This document shows positions 33,155 through 41,539 of a DNA stretch of 64,000 bases, piece by piece. Position numbers and translations under genes: made by a program. The notes under the pieces were generated by a model, which was not told where the DNA came from, did no database searches, and saw only the letters and a program-made list of their open reading frames with translations. This DNA is from Paludisphaera rhizosphaerae (GTDB lineage Bacteria; Planctomycetota; Planctomycetia; Isosphaerales; Isosphaeraceae). The stretch is taken from NCBI RefSeq assembly GCF_011065895.1, contig NZ_JAALCR010000009.1, forward strand, positions 62,001-126,000, in the 5' to 3' direction. Position 1 is the first letter of the stretch. Every line of letters begins with the position of its first letter.

Positions 33155-34852
33155 ATGGATCCCGACCTGCGCGAGATGATCGCCGCCTGGATGGGGGGCG
33201 ACCTGGAATCGGCCGAGGCCGAGCGATTGCTCGCGAGGCTGCGCGACGACTCGGCCTTTCGGCTCGCGTTCGTCGCCGAGATCCGGATGCTCGGGATGCT
33301 GAAAGCCGTCCAGTCGTCGGAGCCGCGCTGGCTGCGCCTTGAGGACGAACTGGGCTGGAGCGCCTTGCAAACGCCCGACGACGAAGCCTCAGCCGTGGAG
33401 GAGGAGTTCGCCCGGCGGCTGTCCGAGGGACCCCCGCGACTGAGCCAGGCCGGACGGCGACGGGCGGCTTGGCTGACGCCGACTGCCGCAGCCGCCGCGG
33501 TCCTCGCGGCAGCCGCCCTCGTCTACTGGGTCGCGTCGCGGCGTGGGAACGTTCCACCCGCCCCGGTCGTCGTCCTGGGGGCGCCGCCGGCCTTGACCCC
33601 GGCCATTGCGATGCTGGTCCAGGAAGACTCGGCTCGTTGGAATACGTCGAGCGGGCCGCCGCCAGCCGTCGGCGAGGTCCTCCGCCCGCGTCGTCTTGAA
33701 TTGCTGGAAGGCCGCGCGACTCTCTCCATGCTCAACGGCGTGCGGCTCGTCGTCGAGGGGCCGGCCGACCTGGATTTGATGTCCGTCGATCAGGTCCACT
33801 GCCGGCGTGGTCGGTTGCGCGCCCGGGTGCCCGAGGGCGCCGAAGGTTTCGTCGTTTCCGGCCCGGGCTCAGCGGTCGTCGACATGGGGACCGAGTTCGC
33901 GCTCAATCTCGCCCCCGAGGGCGCGGCGCGAGGTCGGGTCATCCAGGGGAAGGTGGAGGCTGCGGCGCTGGGACCCTCCGGGATGCTGGAACGCTCTCGC
34001 GTGCTGTCCGAGAAGCGGAGCTTCAAGATCGACCACTCCGTGATCGAGCTTGAAGAGAACGACTCGCCGACCGACTTCGTCGGACCGTCGAACCTGACCG
34101 TCGGTACGCTCGCCCCGGCCGCCGATTACGCCTCCACGATCCTGGCCGACCATCCTGCGAGTTACTGGCGGTTCGAACGCCTGGATTCGGGGAAAGTCTC
34201 GAACGAGGTCTCGGGCGGACCCGATCTCGTCGCTCACGGCCCGGTCCGACTCGCAGATCCCGTCGACGGCCGTGACAACCACTGCGCCGAGTTCGTCGAG
34301 GGGGACACAAGCCAGTACTTCAGCCCCACGACACTCTGGTCGCCTCCCGAACGGCCGGGGTACGCCGTCGAACTCTGGTTCCTTACCGAGTGGATCTCGC
34401 ACGCCGCGCTGGCCGCGATGGTCTCCGAGCCCGACACTCAGAACCACGCGTTCCTTCTGGAGTTGACTTCACGGAACCGCCTGACGCTCCTATATAAGCC
34501 GGCTTCGGTCCGGATGGTCCATCGCCGTCCTCCAGGTCGTGGGGGCGGCGGCACGGTCTTCTCCGAGCCGTGCTACGTCCCCTACCGCTGGCATCACCTG
34601 GTCGGCCAGATGAACGGCGATCGGATGGAAGTCTATCTCGACGGTCTTCCCACCGCGTCGTCGGTGGTTTCCGCGGGCCCGGCGACTCCTCCCGCGCAAC
34701 TGATCTTCGGTCGGCTCACGACGATCCCCATCCACGACTCCGGCTACAGCCGGCCGTTCTACGGGCGGATCGACGAGGCGGCGATCTACGATCACCCGTT
34801 GACGCCTGAGCGGATTCGCCTCCACCACGAACTGGGCCGGGCCCGGCCCTGA
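33155..34852 (+). CDS. FecR-LamG fusion membrane protein, sigma-partner
   Basis: A 565-residue protein. An N-terminal helical segment (MDPDLREMIAAWMGGDLESA to about 70) resembles anti-sigma N-domains of this family. It is followed by a membrane segment (about 107-130, AWLTPTAAAAAVLAAAALVYW), a FecR domain (LELLEGRATLSMLNGVRLVVEGPADL and GSAVVDMGTEFALNL), and a C-terminal concanavalin-like LamG domain (residues 320-560, PASYWRFERLDSGKVSNEVSG, YRWHHLVGQMNGDRMEVYLDG). It overlaps the operon of the ECF sigma factor by one-base spacing. The likely role is a carbohydrate- or glycan-sensing regulator of that sigma; this is inferred from the domain order. Confidence 0.88.
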   Translation: MDPDLREMIAAWMGGDLESAEAERLLARLRDDSAFRLAFVAEIRMLGMLKAVQSSEPRWLRLEDELGWSALQTPDDEASAVEEEFARRLSEGPPRLSQAGRRRAAWLTPTAAAAAVLAAAALVYWVASRRGNVPPAPVVVLGAPPALTPAIAMLVQEDSARWNTSSGPPPAVGEVLRPRRLELLEGRATLSMLNGVRLVVEGPADLDLMSVDQVHCRRGRLRARVPEGAEGFVVSGPGSAVVDMGTEFALNLAPEGAARGRVIQGKVEAAALGPSGMLERSRVLSEKRSFKIDHSVIELEENDSPTDFVGPSNLTVGTLAPAADYASTILADHPASYWRFERLDSGKVSNEVSGGPDLVAHGPVRLADPVDGRDNHCAEFVEGDTSQYFSPTTLWSPPERPGYAVELWFLTEWISHAALAAMVSEPDTQNHAFLLELTSRNRLTLLYKPASVRMVHRRPPGRGGGGTVFSEPCYVPYRWHHLVGQMNGDRMEVYLDGLPTASSVVSAGPATPPAQLIFGRLTTIPIHDSGYSRPFYGRIDEAAIYDHPLTPERIRLHHELGRARP

Positions 34853-35157
34853 AGCGGCAGGCTTGTGAAGAGACGGTGAATTTCGTCGCGGCGCCCGGCT
34901 TTTCCGCGGCAAAGTCGAGTTCCGTGTGAGATTCGAACCGACGCGGCAAATTCGTTGCGTTCGAATCTCTAAGTCATCCGTCGTGTCTTCGCGGACGCTT
35001 ACTCGTCTGCCCTTGGGATCGAAGAAGCCGAAATCACGCCTAAGCGTGCATCGGCCTCCTCGCCTCGCGGTCGGTCTGTGGAAGGGCCTGCGCCGGCCGC
35101 GTCCACATTGCACGGCCGAGCAAGGCCGATCCTTCCTCAACGTCAGAGGGATAACGC
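34853..35157. other. intergenic region with a large inverted repeat
   Basis: 305 bases between the FecR-LamG gene and the DUF1559 gene. It holds the inverted repeat listed separately at 34929-34970 and a 5-base palindrome CACGC-CTAA-GCGTG at 35036-35049. A GAGGGAT ribosome site lies at the right edge. No gene is visible. Confidence 0.45.
34929..34970. promoter_or_regulatory. perfect 11-base inverted repeat upstream of a pseudopilin gene
   Basis: GAGATTCGAAC at 34929-34939 and GTTCGAATCTC at 34960-34970 are exact reverse complements, with a 20-base spacer that itself has GCAA and TTGC arms. It could be an operator, a transcription terminator for the ECF-FecR pair, or an RNA hairpin of the DUF1559 leader. 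No T-run follows. Confidence 0.5.
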
Positions 35158-36201
35158 ATGCGCACCTCATCGCCGCGACTCGGCTTCACACTGATCGAAC
35201 TCCTGGTGGTGATCGCGATCATCGCCGTGCTCATCGCACTGCTGCTGCCGGCCGTGCAGGCGGCTCGCGAGGCCGCCCGTCGCGCTCAGTGCGTCAACAA
35301 CCTCAAGCAGATCGGCCTGGGGTTGGCCAACTATGAGAGCGGCGTATCCGCTTTCCCAACCTCGGAGTTGGAACGGTGGGCCCCCGGCAACACGTCGCCC
35401 TCTGCGCTGGTGATGGTCCTTCCCTACATCGAGCAGACGGTGCTTGCGAATGCGTTGAACTATCTCAATATCGCCCCGGCCGCGGGCGGACCGACCTTCT
35501 GGAACTCGACGTCGCCGGTCAACTCGACGGTGCAGTTCGCGGTGATCAACGCGTACCTCTGTCCCTCGGACCAGTCTCGGCTGACCTTCGCCTACGGCAG
35601 TACGAACTACCAGGCTTGCACGGGGGCCGACGCCAACAACTTCAACAGCACCACGACCGTCCGGACGGTCACCAGCGTGCAGTCGTACGCGGGCGTCTTC
35701 AACGGCCTGAGCGTCTCCAACAACATGGGCGCGATCGTCGACGGCACGTCGAACACGGTCGGCATGAGCGAGGTCGTCAAGGGGATCGGCCAGGTCAACA
35801 CCTGGGATCCGCTGAAGCCGGGGGCTTACGCTTCGAGGGTCTCCACGGCGGCCTCGAACAACCCCCAGACTGACAACGCGAACTGCAAGACCGTCAACCG
35901 TTCCGCTGCCAGCATCTCGGCCGGTTGGCCTTTCGGCGGTGCCTGGTGGTGGGGACGTTCCGGTCAGACGCGGTACAGCCACGTGATGACCCCGAACGAC
36001 GTGAGCTGCGCCTTCGGCAGCACGAGCAACACCGACAGCAACCTCGACGCCATCACGGCGTCCAGCCGGCACTCCGGCGGCGTGAACGCCCAGTTCATGG
36101 ACGGCTCGGTCCGTTTCATCAAGGATAGCATCAGCCCCGCGACCTGGTGGGCGCTGGCGACCCGGTCCGGCGGCGAGGTGATCTCGTCCGATTCGTACTG
36201 A
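35158..36201 (+). CDS. DUF1559 pseudopilin-like secreted protein
   Basis: A 347-residue protein of DUF1559. It starts with a type IV pilin-like leader and hydrophobic helix ([20 protein letters not shown], with the prepilin cleavage at G-F), followed by [16 protein letters not shown], conserved in the family. The C-terminal H-X9-DG signature [18 protein letters not shown] is present. These proteins are hyperabundant in planctomycetes and probably form type II secretion- or pilus-like structures or bind surface material; none is characterised well. It is followed by a lipoprotein gene 111 bases on and preceded by an ECF-FecR pair. A second copy lies at 58580. Confidence 0.93.
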   Translation: MRTSSPRLGFTLIELLVVIAIIAVLIALLLPAVQAAREAARRAQCVNNLKQIGLGLANYESGVSAFPTSELERWAPGNTSPSALVMVLPYIEQTVLANALNYLNIAPAAGGPTFWNSTSPVNSTVQFAVINAYLCPSDQSRLTFAYGSTNYQACTGADANNFNSTTTVRTVTSVQSYAGVFNGLSVSNNMGAIVDGTSNTVGMSEVVKGIGQVNTWDPLKPGAYASRVSTAASNNPQTDNANCKTVNRSAASISAGWPFGGAWWWGRSGQTRYSHVMTPNDVSCAFGSTSNTDSNLDAITASSRHSGGVNAQFMDGSVRFIKDSISPATWWALATRSGGEVISSDSY

Positions 36202-36312
36202 CCCGCGCCGTCGACCTTCGACTCCGCTCGGCTGACGCGGCGAGCCCAGGGCAACGCGGGGCATCGAACCCATACTGTTCCTCTGGATGTTTGCAGCAGG
36301 GAGAATGGACAG

Positions 36313-36693
36313 ATGATGCGAACGATGCGCTGGGTGTTGACCTCGGCCGTGACCACGGCCGCCTTGCTGGGCGTCGTGGCGGGATGCGACGACGGGACGC
36401 CGCCCGTGGAGAGCGGAATGGAGGAGGTCGCGGTCAAGGGAACGGTCACGCTCAAGGGGAAGCCGCTTGAGAATGGCGACATCACCTTCGACGGCAGCAA
36501 CGTCAAGCGGAAGAACGGAATCCTGAAGTCCGCCAAGGTGAAGGCGGGCGTCTACGAGGCCAAGGCCCTGGTCGGCGGCAACTCGGTCACCGTTCACTCC
36601 AAGGAGATCGACAAGGACACGGGCCTCTCCGCCAACTCCAAGTTCGTGGAGCTGAAGGCTGGGGAGGAGAACAAGGTCGACATCCAGCTCTAA
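36313..36693 (+). CDS. small lipoprotein with carboxypeptidase-like/Ig fold
   Basis: A 126-residue lipoprotein. The signal ends with the lipobox VVAGC (C25), followed by a short acidic linker and a beta-rich domain (VKGTVTLKGKPLENGDITFD) typical of planctomycete lipoproteins next to DUF1559 genes. VYEAKALVGGNSVTVHSKE and FVELKAGEENKVDIQL close the fold. The GTV.L.GKPL.NG.I.F pattern recalls the carboxypeptidase regulatory/transthyretin-like fold. It should sit in the outer membrane or periplasm side as an anchored partner. A homologous protein stands before the DUF1559 gene at 58058. Confidence 0.85.
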   Translation: MMRTMRWVLTSAVTTAALLGVVAGCDDGTPPVESGMEEVAVKGTVTLKGKPLENGDITFDGSNVKRKNGILKSAKVKAGVYEAKALVGGNSVTVHSKEIDKDTGLSANSKFVELKAGEENKVDIQL

Positions 36694-36722
36694 GCCGGAC
36701 TGACGCCTTTGAACGAGACCTG

Positions 36723-36756
36723 GGGGAATGCCGCGCGATCCCGCACGGCATTCCCC
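36723..36756 (+). terminator. strong hairpin terminator after the lipoprotein gene
   Basis: GGGGAATGCCG at 36723-36733 and CGGCATTCCCC at 36746-36756 form a perfect 11-base stem with a 12-base loop, 29 bases after the stop. No T-run follows, so termination may be weak or Rho-assisted, but it closes the ECF-FecR-DUF1559-lipoprotein set well. Confidence 0.6.
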
Positions 36757-36930
36757 TCGCTGATTTCGTACGCCAAGTGGTCCGGCGCTTGCGCCGTGCA
36801 TTGACTCCAATCGATCCGGCCGACGTCCGAGATTTGCGGCGAAGGCTGGGCTCGCCTCTCGGGACCGGGTACGATGCGCCCGTCGTATCGCCCGAGCCTG
36901 TTCCCGACACCAACCGCCAGGAGCCGCGTC

Positions 36931-37905
36931 ATGGACCTTTCGCGTCGCCAGTTCATCCAGACCGCGGCCGTCGGGGCCGCCGTTGCACCTTCGCTGGGCG
37001 CGGCCGCCGCGGCCGGCAAGCTGCCGAGCCGGCCGTTCGGCAAGACCGGGATGGAGGTCTCCATCCTCGGCTTCGGCTCGGGCAGCCGGTTCCTTATGTA
37101 CGATGAAGACACGGCGCTCCAGGCTTTGACGAAGGCCCTGGAAGGCGGGATCACGTACATCGACACCGCCAACAACTACGGCAACGGCAAGAGCGAGGAG
37201 CGGATCGGCCGCATCCTCCCCGAGTGGCGCTCCAAGGTGACGCTCGCCAGCAAGATCGCCGGCCGCACGGCGGACCTGTTCAATCGCCAGCTTGAGGCGA
37301 GCCTGAAGCGGCTGAAGACCGACCACCTGGACGTCTGCCATCTGCACGCCCTCTCCGGTCCCGAGGACCTCGCCAAGATCGAGGCCCCCGACGGCGCGTT
37401 GAAGGCCCTGTACAAGGCCCGCGACGAGAAGATCATCCGGGCCGCGGGGATCTCCTGCCACGCCGCGCCCGAGTCGCTCAAGCTCGCCCTGGAGCGGCAC
37501 GACTTCAACGCCACCCAGATGGCCCTGAACGCGGCGCTCGCCCGCATGGCCGAGGCCAAGGGAGGCATGAAGGCCACGCCGATGCCCCCGCCGGGGAGCT
37601 TTGAGGAACTCGCCTTGCCCGTCGCCGTGAAGAAGGGGCTGGGGATCATCGCCATGAAGGTCTTCGCCCAGGAGCAGATCCTTGGCGCTGCGCCGGTGGA
37701 GAAGCTGCTGGCGTACTCGCTGTCGCTGCCGGTGAGCCTGGCCAGCGTGGGGATGCCCAAGCTGGAGTTCATCGACCGCAACCTGGAACTGGCCCGCGCC
37801 TTCACCCCGATGTCGGCCGACGACCGCCACAAGCTGAACGACTCGATCGCCTCCGAGCGCAAGGCGGCCGTCGTGGAGTTCTTCCGCGACCACCTCGACG
37901 CCTGA
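36931..37905 (+). CDS. Tat-exported aldo/keto reductase
   Basis: A 324-residue aldo-keto reductase with an N-terminal twin-arginine signal (LSRRQFIQTAAVGAAVAPSLGAAAA). The (beta/alpha)8 barrel core starts at PFGKTGMEVSILGFGSG. The catalytic tetrad is visible: D and Y in ITYIDTANNYGNG, K in VTLASKIAGR, and H in DHLDVCHLHAL. The C-terminal helix segments are shortened relative to cytosolic members. Planctomycetes carry many such exported AKRs; substrates are unknown. ATG 36931 is followed by the signal; the upstream ATG at 36874 would put the signal 19 residues in and is disfavoured. Confidence 0.9.
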   Translation: MDLSRRQFIQTAAVGAAVAPSLGAAAAAGKLPSRPFGKTGMEVSILGFGSGSRFLMYDEDTALQALTKALEGGITYIDTANNYGNGKSEERIGRILPEWRSKVTLASKIAGRTADLFNRQLEASLKRLKTDHLDVCHLHALSGPEDLAKIEAPDGALKALYKARDEKIIRAAGISCHAAPESLKLALERHDFNATQMALNAALARMAEAKGGMKATPMPPPGSFEELALPVAVKKGLGIIAMKVFAQEQILGAAPVEKLLAYSLSLPVSLASVGMPKLEFIDRNLELARAFTPMSADDRHKLNDSIASERKAAVVEFFRDHLDA

Positions 37906-37922
37906 CAGGCTCTCGCGGTCAT

Positions 37923-38951
37923 TCACTGCAACCACCGGGCGGCCGCTCGGACCGCGGTCCAAGCGATCAGCCCGGCGGTCGCTAGCGCCAGCAGGACGGC
38001 CGCCGCGTCGCGGTTTGGGGATTCGGCGGGGGCTTTCGGCGGTGAGGGAGCCTTTATCTTCGGGCCCAGGAGGCGGCGAGCCTCGTCGAGCGTGATCGGA
38101 GGGACCTCGAGGGCCAGCGGGACCGAGCCCCCAGGGCCTTCGATCGCACGGACCGGTCCGGTGGTGATGATCGCCGGCCTGGCGTCCAGGTCGAGAGATG
38201 AAGTGGCGCGAAAGTGGGCCGTCGCACGTCGGCCGCCCATCGGGGTGAAATCCGGCGACTCCCCATTCTTCGCGTCGAGCCCTCCCAACTCCCACGTCTC
38301 GCAGTCCCATCCGGTCGGTACATACCCGCCCGAGGCGCACCGCCAGGCTTCCTGGACCTCCACCGTCAGGCCGGTCGCCGTGCCCGATCCTCGGTCGAAC
38401 TTGATCAGACGGGCCGTCCTCGGGAGCCAGCCGATGGAAGGGTCGTAGGCGACCTCGATCCGGATCCATCCACTTTCGCTGATCTTGTGATACGACTCCA
38501 CCTCCACGGGGCGGCCGTCTCGAACCCCCGGTAGAAGCTCCGGCGTCACCCCCGGGAAGACCGACTCGATCATGTGGGGGAATGACGTCGCCATCCCCCA
38601 CCAGAGCGGCGACCGGGCGTCCTCCGGCAGAGCGGCCCCCTCCCCCTCGGCGACCTCCAGCGAACGAGGGCGCCGCGAGACCAGGGTTGTACCGTTCCAC
38701 AGGACCTCGTCCGCGGCCAGACCCGGACCCCCCTCCTCCGGCCGCCATCGCAGGTGCTCCGTCCGGCCGTCGCAGGCCCACGTCCCAAGGATGACCGTCG
38801 CCGGGTCTTCGACCCCGCTCCCCGCCAGCCGATCGTACGCGAACCGGAATTGCACCTTCGCCCGGGTGACCGCATAGTTCGCCTGCGACCGCTCCAGCGG
38901 TGTCAGCCCGCTCGCCAGGACGCCGAGGATCATCGCTGTCGCGAACGTCAT
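37923..38951 (-). CDS. secreted protein of unknown function with C-terminal membrane helix
   Basis: A 342-residue protein with an N-terminal signal (TFATAMILGVLASGLTP) and a C-terminal hydrophobic stretch (DAAAVLLALATAGLIAWTAVRAAARW) that could anchor it. The central part (SQANYAVTRAKVQFRFAYDR, WACDGRTEHLRWRPEEGG, ESYHKISESGWIRIEVAYDP) is strand-rich, with no motif I know. GAGAGGG before ATG 38951 supports this start over ATGs further upstream. The palindrome at 38977-38990 lies just upstream. It converges on the aldo/keto reductase, with 17 bases between stops. Confidence 0.75.
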   Translation of the reverse strand: MTFATAMILGVLASGLTPLERSQANYAVTRAKVQFRFAYDRLAGSGVEDPATVILGTWACDGRTEHLRWRPEEGGPGLAADEVLWNGTTLVSRRPRSLEVAEGEGAALPEDARSPLWWGMATSFPHMIESVFPGVTPELLPGVRDGRPVEVESYHKISESGWIRIEVAYDPSIGWLPRTARLIKFDRGSGTATGLTVEVQEAWRCASGGYVPTGWDCETWELGGLDAKNGESPDFTPMGGRRATAHFRATSSLDLDARPAIITTGPVRAIEGPGGSVPLALEVPPITLDEARRLLGPKIKAPSPPKAPAESPNRDAAAVLLALATAGLIAWTAVRAAARWLQ

Positions 38952-38976
38952 GGGAAGACCCTCTCGAACAGAATCT

Positions 38977-38990
38977 ATGACATGTGTCAT
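38977..38990. promoter_or_regulatory. possible operator palindrome
   Basis: ATGACA-TG-TGTCAT has perfect 6-base arms around TG. It lies 26 bases upstream of the start of the minus-strand gene at 38951, overlapping where its promoter or leader should be. Function is unproven. Confidence 0.35.
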
Positions 38991-39241
38991 TCGGCCTCTG
39001 TCGTGGATTCTTTCGCCGAGAGTTCCCGTCGTCAAGGGGTTTCTGCGACATTTGTAGGATTGGCGGATCGAGGGCGGAACTACGGGTTGGGGGCTCCCTT
39101 GATAGGGGACGACTCTGCGTCGACGCGGGTAGTCTCGTAGGGCTGATTCCCGCCGGGGTTCGTCCCCGAGGTCCTCATCGAATGATGTTTCAATTATAGG
39201 ATGGTGTGTGAATCTCGGGATGCGACGAGGGCCATGGCGTT

Positions 39242-40987
39242 TCAGTCTTTCGCATAGACCCTCACGAAATCGACGATCATCGTCGAGGGCTCCGGCGTCT
39301 TGTCGACGGGCCAGCCGCCGCCGAGGGCGAGGTCGACGAGGAGGTACAGGGGGACCTTGGCTTCGGGAGGGGTGGGGTGGCTGCGGAGCGGGACGCCGTC
39401 GAAGTAGTAGGTGACCTGGGCGTCGTCGACCATCACGCCGTAGGTGTGGAATTCGGCCGTCATGTCGGGGACCAGGGCGACGTCGCCGTCGGCCGTGTGC
39501 TTGCCACCCGGCGGGGGCCAGAGATGGGTCGTGGTGTGGAGGGCGTTGTCGTTGACGCCGTATTGTTCGACCACGTCCAGCTCGATCTGCGTGATCGTCT
39601 TCTTATCCTTCGGCTCCTTCAACTGGGGGACGCCCAGCAGCCAGAAGGCGGGCCAGGTGCCGGGCCCTTTGGGGAACTTCGCCCGCATCTCGAAGTAGCC
39701 GAACTTCTGCGAGAAGCCCTGGCCCGTGGGGTCGACCGACGCCAGCAGGCCCGACCGCCACTTGCCGTCGACCTTCCTGGCGGTGATGTGGAGCATCCCG
39801 TCCTTCAACTCGAACGGGAAGCCGGGCTTCGGGTCGGCGAAACCGGCGTCGCCGAAGTCCCCCGAATACGGCGTGTGGGCGATCCAGCGCGTGCCGGGGC
39901 CCCAGGCCGAGACGTCTAGCGGTCCGTTGAACTCTTCGCTGAAGGTGCGCCGCCAGCCCGTGAGATTCAGGCTCGGCGGCGGCAGCTTGGGGATGGGTGC
40001 GTCGGCGCGGATCTCCAGGGAGCCGACCCGACAGGCGTCCTCGCCGATCATCGCCAGGCTCGACGCCGTTGCCGCGCGGAACGGCTTGCGGCCCCCGCCC
40101 TTCGCGGCCGGCTTGCCCGACCAGAAGCCAACGACGACTTCATAACGCCCCGGCGCGACGTTCGACGGCACGATGACCGTCTTGCTGTACGTGACCCGGC
40201 CTTTCCAGTCGGCCGTCGGTCGGCCCGGGTCGTGATCGGCCTGGAAGACCATCTGGCCTTTCTCGTTGCGGAAGTGGACGAAGACGCTGCACTCGATCCC
40301 CAGCGGCTCGGCGTCCCAGGTGTAGCTCATCCGCGTCCCGAACCCCGGTCGACAGATGGCGGGCTCGATCGTGCACGCGACGAGCGTCGGCTTCCCCGCG
40401 GCGGGCGGGACCGCGGCGAGATCGTCGACCCACAGGCTCCCCCGTCCCGCCTTCACCGCGTTCTTGCCGATGTTCAGCCCGATCCCCTTCGCCGGCCCGT
40501 GCCAACGGCCGTCGTTCGCGCCACCCCAGTGCTCGCCGCCGACGAGGCCGGTGATCGGGAGGTCCAGTTCCCGCCAGTCGCGATCGGCACCCTCGGGGAG
40601 CCTGGCCTTCGACTGGTGGCACTGGCCAGTGGCGTCGACGATCCGGACGCCGATCTCCGCGAGATCCCGCGCCTGCACCCAGACCCGGAGCCGTTCGACG
40701 TCCGGCAACTCCAACCCTTCCAGATCCCGCCAGACCCCGACGTACGCCCCGCCCGCGCGGAAGTCGCCGTCGAGCCGAAGCGACGCCTTGCCGCCATGCG
40801 CAAACGTCGCATCCCGCTCCATCGCCCCCTTCGCCCCCGGGAACTCCTCGCCGCCGACGAACTTCCAACCCTTCAGATCCCCCTCGAAGCCATCGACCGT
40901 GATCCCGGTCGACTGCGCCGAAGCTGAGGATGTTGTCAGGATGACCCAGACGAGCCAGAGCGATGAGCGGACGAAGTTCGGACGCAT
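39242..40987 (-). CDS. secreted glycoside hydrolase family 16 protein
   Basis: A 581-residue exported protein. A signal (SSLWLVWVILTTSSASAQ) is followed by an N-terminal beta-rich domain (to about residue 330) and a family 16 catalytic domain. The active site ITQIELDVVEQYG shows the E-x-D-x-(x)-E pattern of the nucleophile, assisting Asp and acid/base. WRRTFSEEFNGPLDVSAWGP begins the jelly-roll and YPFDGVPL-type strands (TYYFDGVPLRSHPT) end it. GH16 enzymes cut beta-1,3/1,4-glucans, agar, carrageenan or related polysaccharides; the N-terminal part may bind carbohydrate. ATG 40987 is preferred to 41002 because AGGA is suitably spaced. Confidence 0.92.
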   Translation of the reverse strand: MRPNFVRSSLWLVWVILTTSSASAQSTGITVDGFEGDLKGWKFVGGEEFPGAKGAMERDATFAHGGKASLRLDGDFRAGGAYVGVWRDLEGLELPDVERLRVWVQARDLAEIGVRIVDATGQCHQSKARLPEGADRDWRELDLPITGLVGGEHWGGANDGRWHGPAKGIGLNIGKNAVKAGRGSLWVDDLAAVPPAAGKPTLVACTIEPAICRPGFGTRMSYTWDAEPLGIECSVFVHFRNEKGQMVFQADHDPGRPTADWKGRVTYSKTVIVPSNVAPGRYEVVVGFWSGKPAAKGGGRKPFRAATASSLAMIGEDACRVGSLEIRADAPIPKLPPPSLNLTGWRRTFSEEFNGPLDVSAWGPGTRWIAHTPYSGDFGDAGFADPKPGFPFELKDGMLHITARKVDGKWRSGLLASVDPTGQGFSQKFGYFEMRAKFPKGPGTWPAFWLLGVPQLKEPKDKKTITQIELDVVEQYGVNDNALHTTTHLWPPPGGKHTADGDVALVPDMTAEFHTYGVMVDDAQVTYYFDGVPLRSHPTPPEAKVPLYLLVDLALGGGWPVDKTPEPSTMIVDFVRVYAKD

Positions 40988-41246
40988 GGGAGGTGTCCTC
41001 ATGAACCCGGGCAGGGTGGGGCTGCGGCTTCTCGGAGTCTGGCGGGAGCGTCGAGGCGGGACAAGAGGCGTGATTTCGCGGCGGCTTCGATTGGGTTCGG
41101 TCGGTGCGGCGTGTTCGAGGCTTTTGATGTCGCAAGGCCTGTGTTTTCAGTAGGTTGTGGTTTCTGGCGGCGGCTCGGCGATTGGCTTCGGTCGACGACT
41201 TCTCGTGGGGCGTTTCACTCGATCTCACCACCAGGCAGAGCGATCT

Positions 41247-41340
41247 GGGTGCCATGCCCACGCTCGTTCGTGGGCATGCGATCAGCAACGGTCGCGCGTC
41301 AGCTCTCGTCGGTTCATGGCCATGCAAGCGTGGTCGTGCC
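41247..41340 (+). repeat. REP-like element, plus-orientation copy
   Basis: Begins TGGGTGCCATGCCCACG. A perfect 10-base stem (CATGCCCACG at 41253-41262, CGTGGGCATG at 41269-41278, loop CTCGTT) forms the first hairpin. A second, imperfect hairpin lies around 41316-41338 (ATGGCCATGCAAGCGTGGTCGT). The whole element aligns with the reverse complement of 42368-42470 by eye, with small gaps. Two hairpins about 50 bases apart are typical of bacterial REP/BIME sequences. Confidence 0.75.
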
Positions 41341-41466
41341 GTTCGTCATCCGTCCAAGTAGTAGGGTACGACCGAAACGCCAGGCTTGGTCGAGGGGCCA
41401 GGGATATGGGGAGTGTGCGGGTGAGGTCGACGCGGTCGGCGGGGACTCCCCAGGCGGGGCGGGGTG

Positions 41467-41475
41467 TGCCATAAT
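41467..41475 (+). promoter_or_regulatory. possible extended -10 for comB
   Basis: TGC followed by CATAAT is a near-consensus extended -10 element, 65 bases upstream of the comB ATG. The -35 region is weak. Confidence 0.35.
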
Positions 41476-41539
41476 CGCGGGGTGGAATCTCGCATGAAGG
41501 GCCATGGGGCCGCATGCGGGGAGGGGGAAGGAGTCGGTG

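Larger units (their letters stand above)
41003..41539. other. intergenic region with a REP-like element and a promoter
   Basis: 537 bases between the GH16 gene and comB. The intact REP-like element at 41247-41340 lies in the middle, and an extended -10 element at 41467-41475 near the comB end. No credible gene is seen. Confidence 0.5.

Noticed and set aside
38977-38990. Reading the palindrome at 38977 as a terminator
   Set aside because: It lies upstream, not downstream, of the nearest gene end and has no T-run, so it is listed only as a possible operator.
35167-39051. A minus-strand open frame of about 1294 codons
   Set aside because: It runs antisense through the DUF1559, lipoprotein and aldo-keto reductase genes, is Arg/Gly/Asp-rich and has no domain. 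It is a GC-bias shadow.
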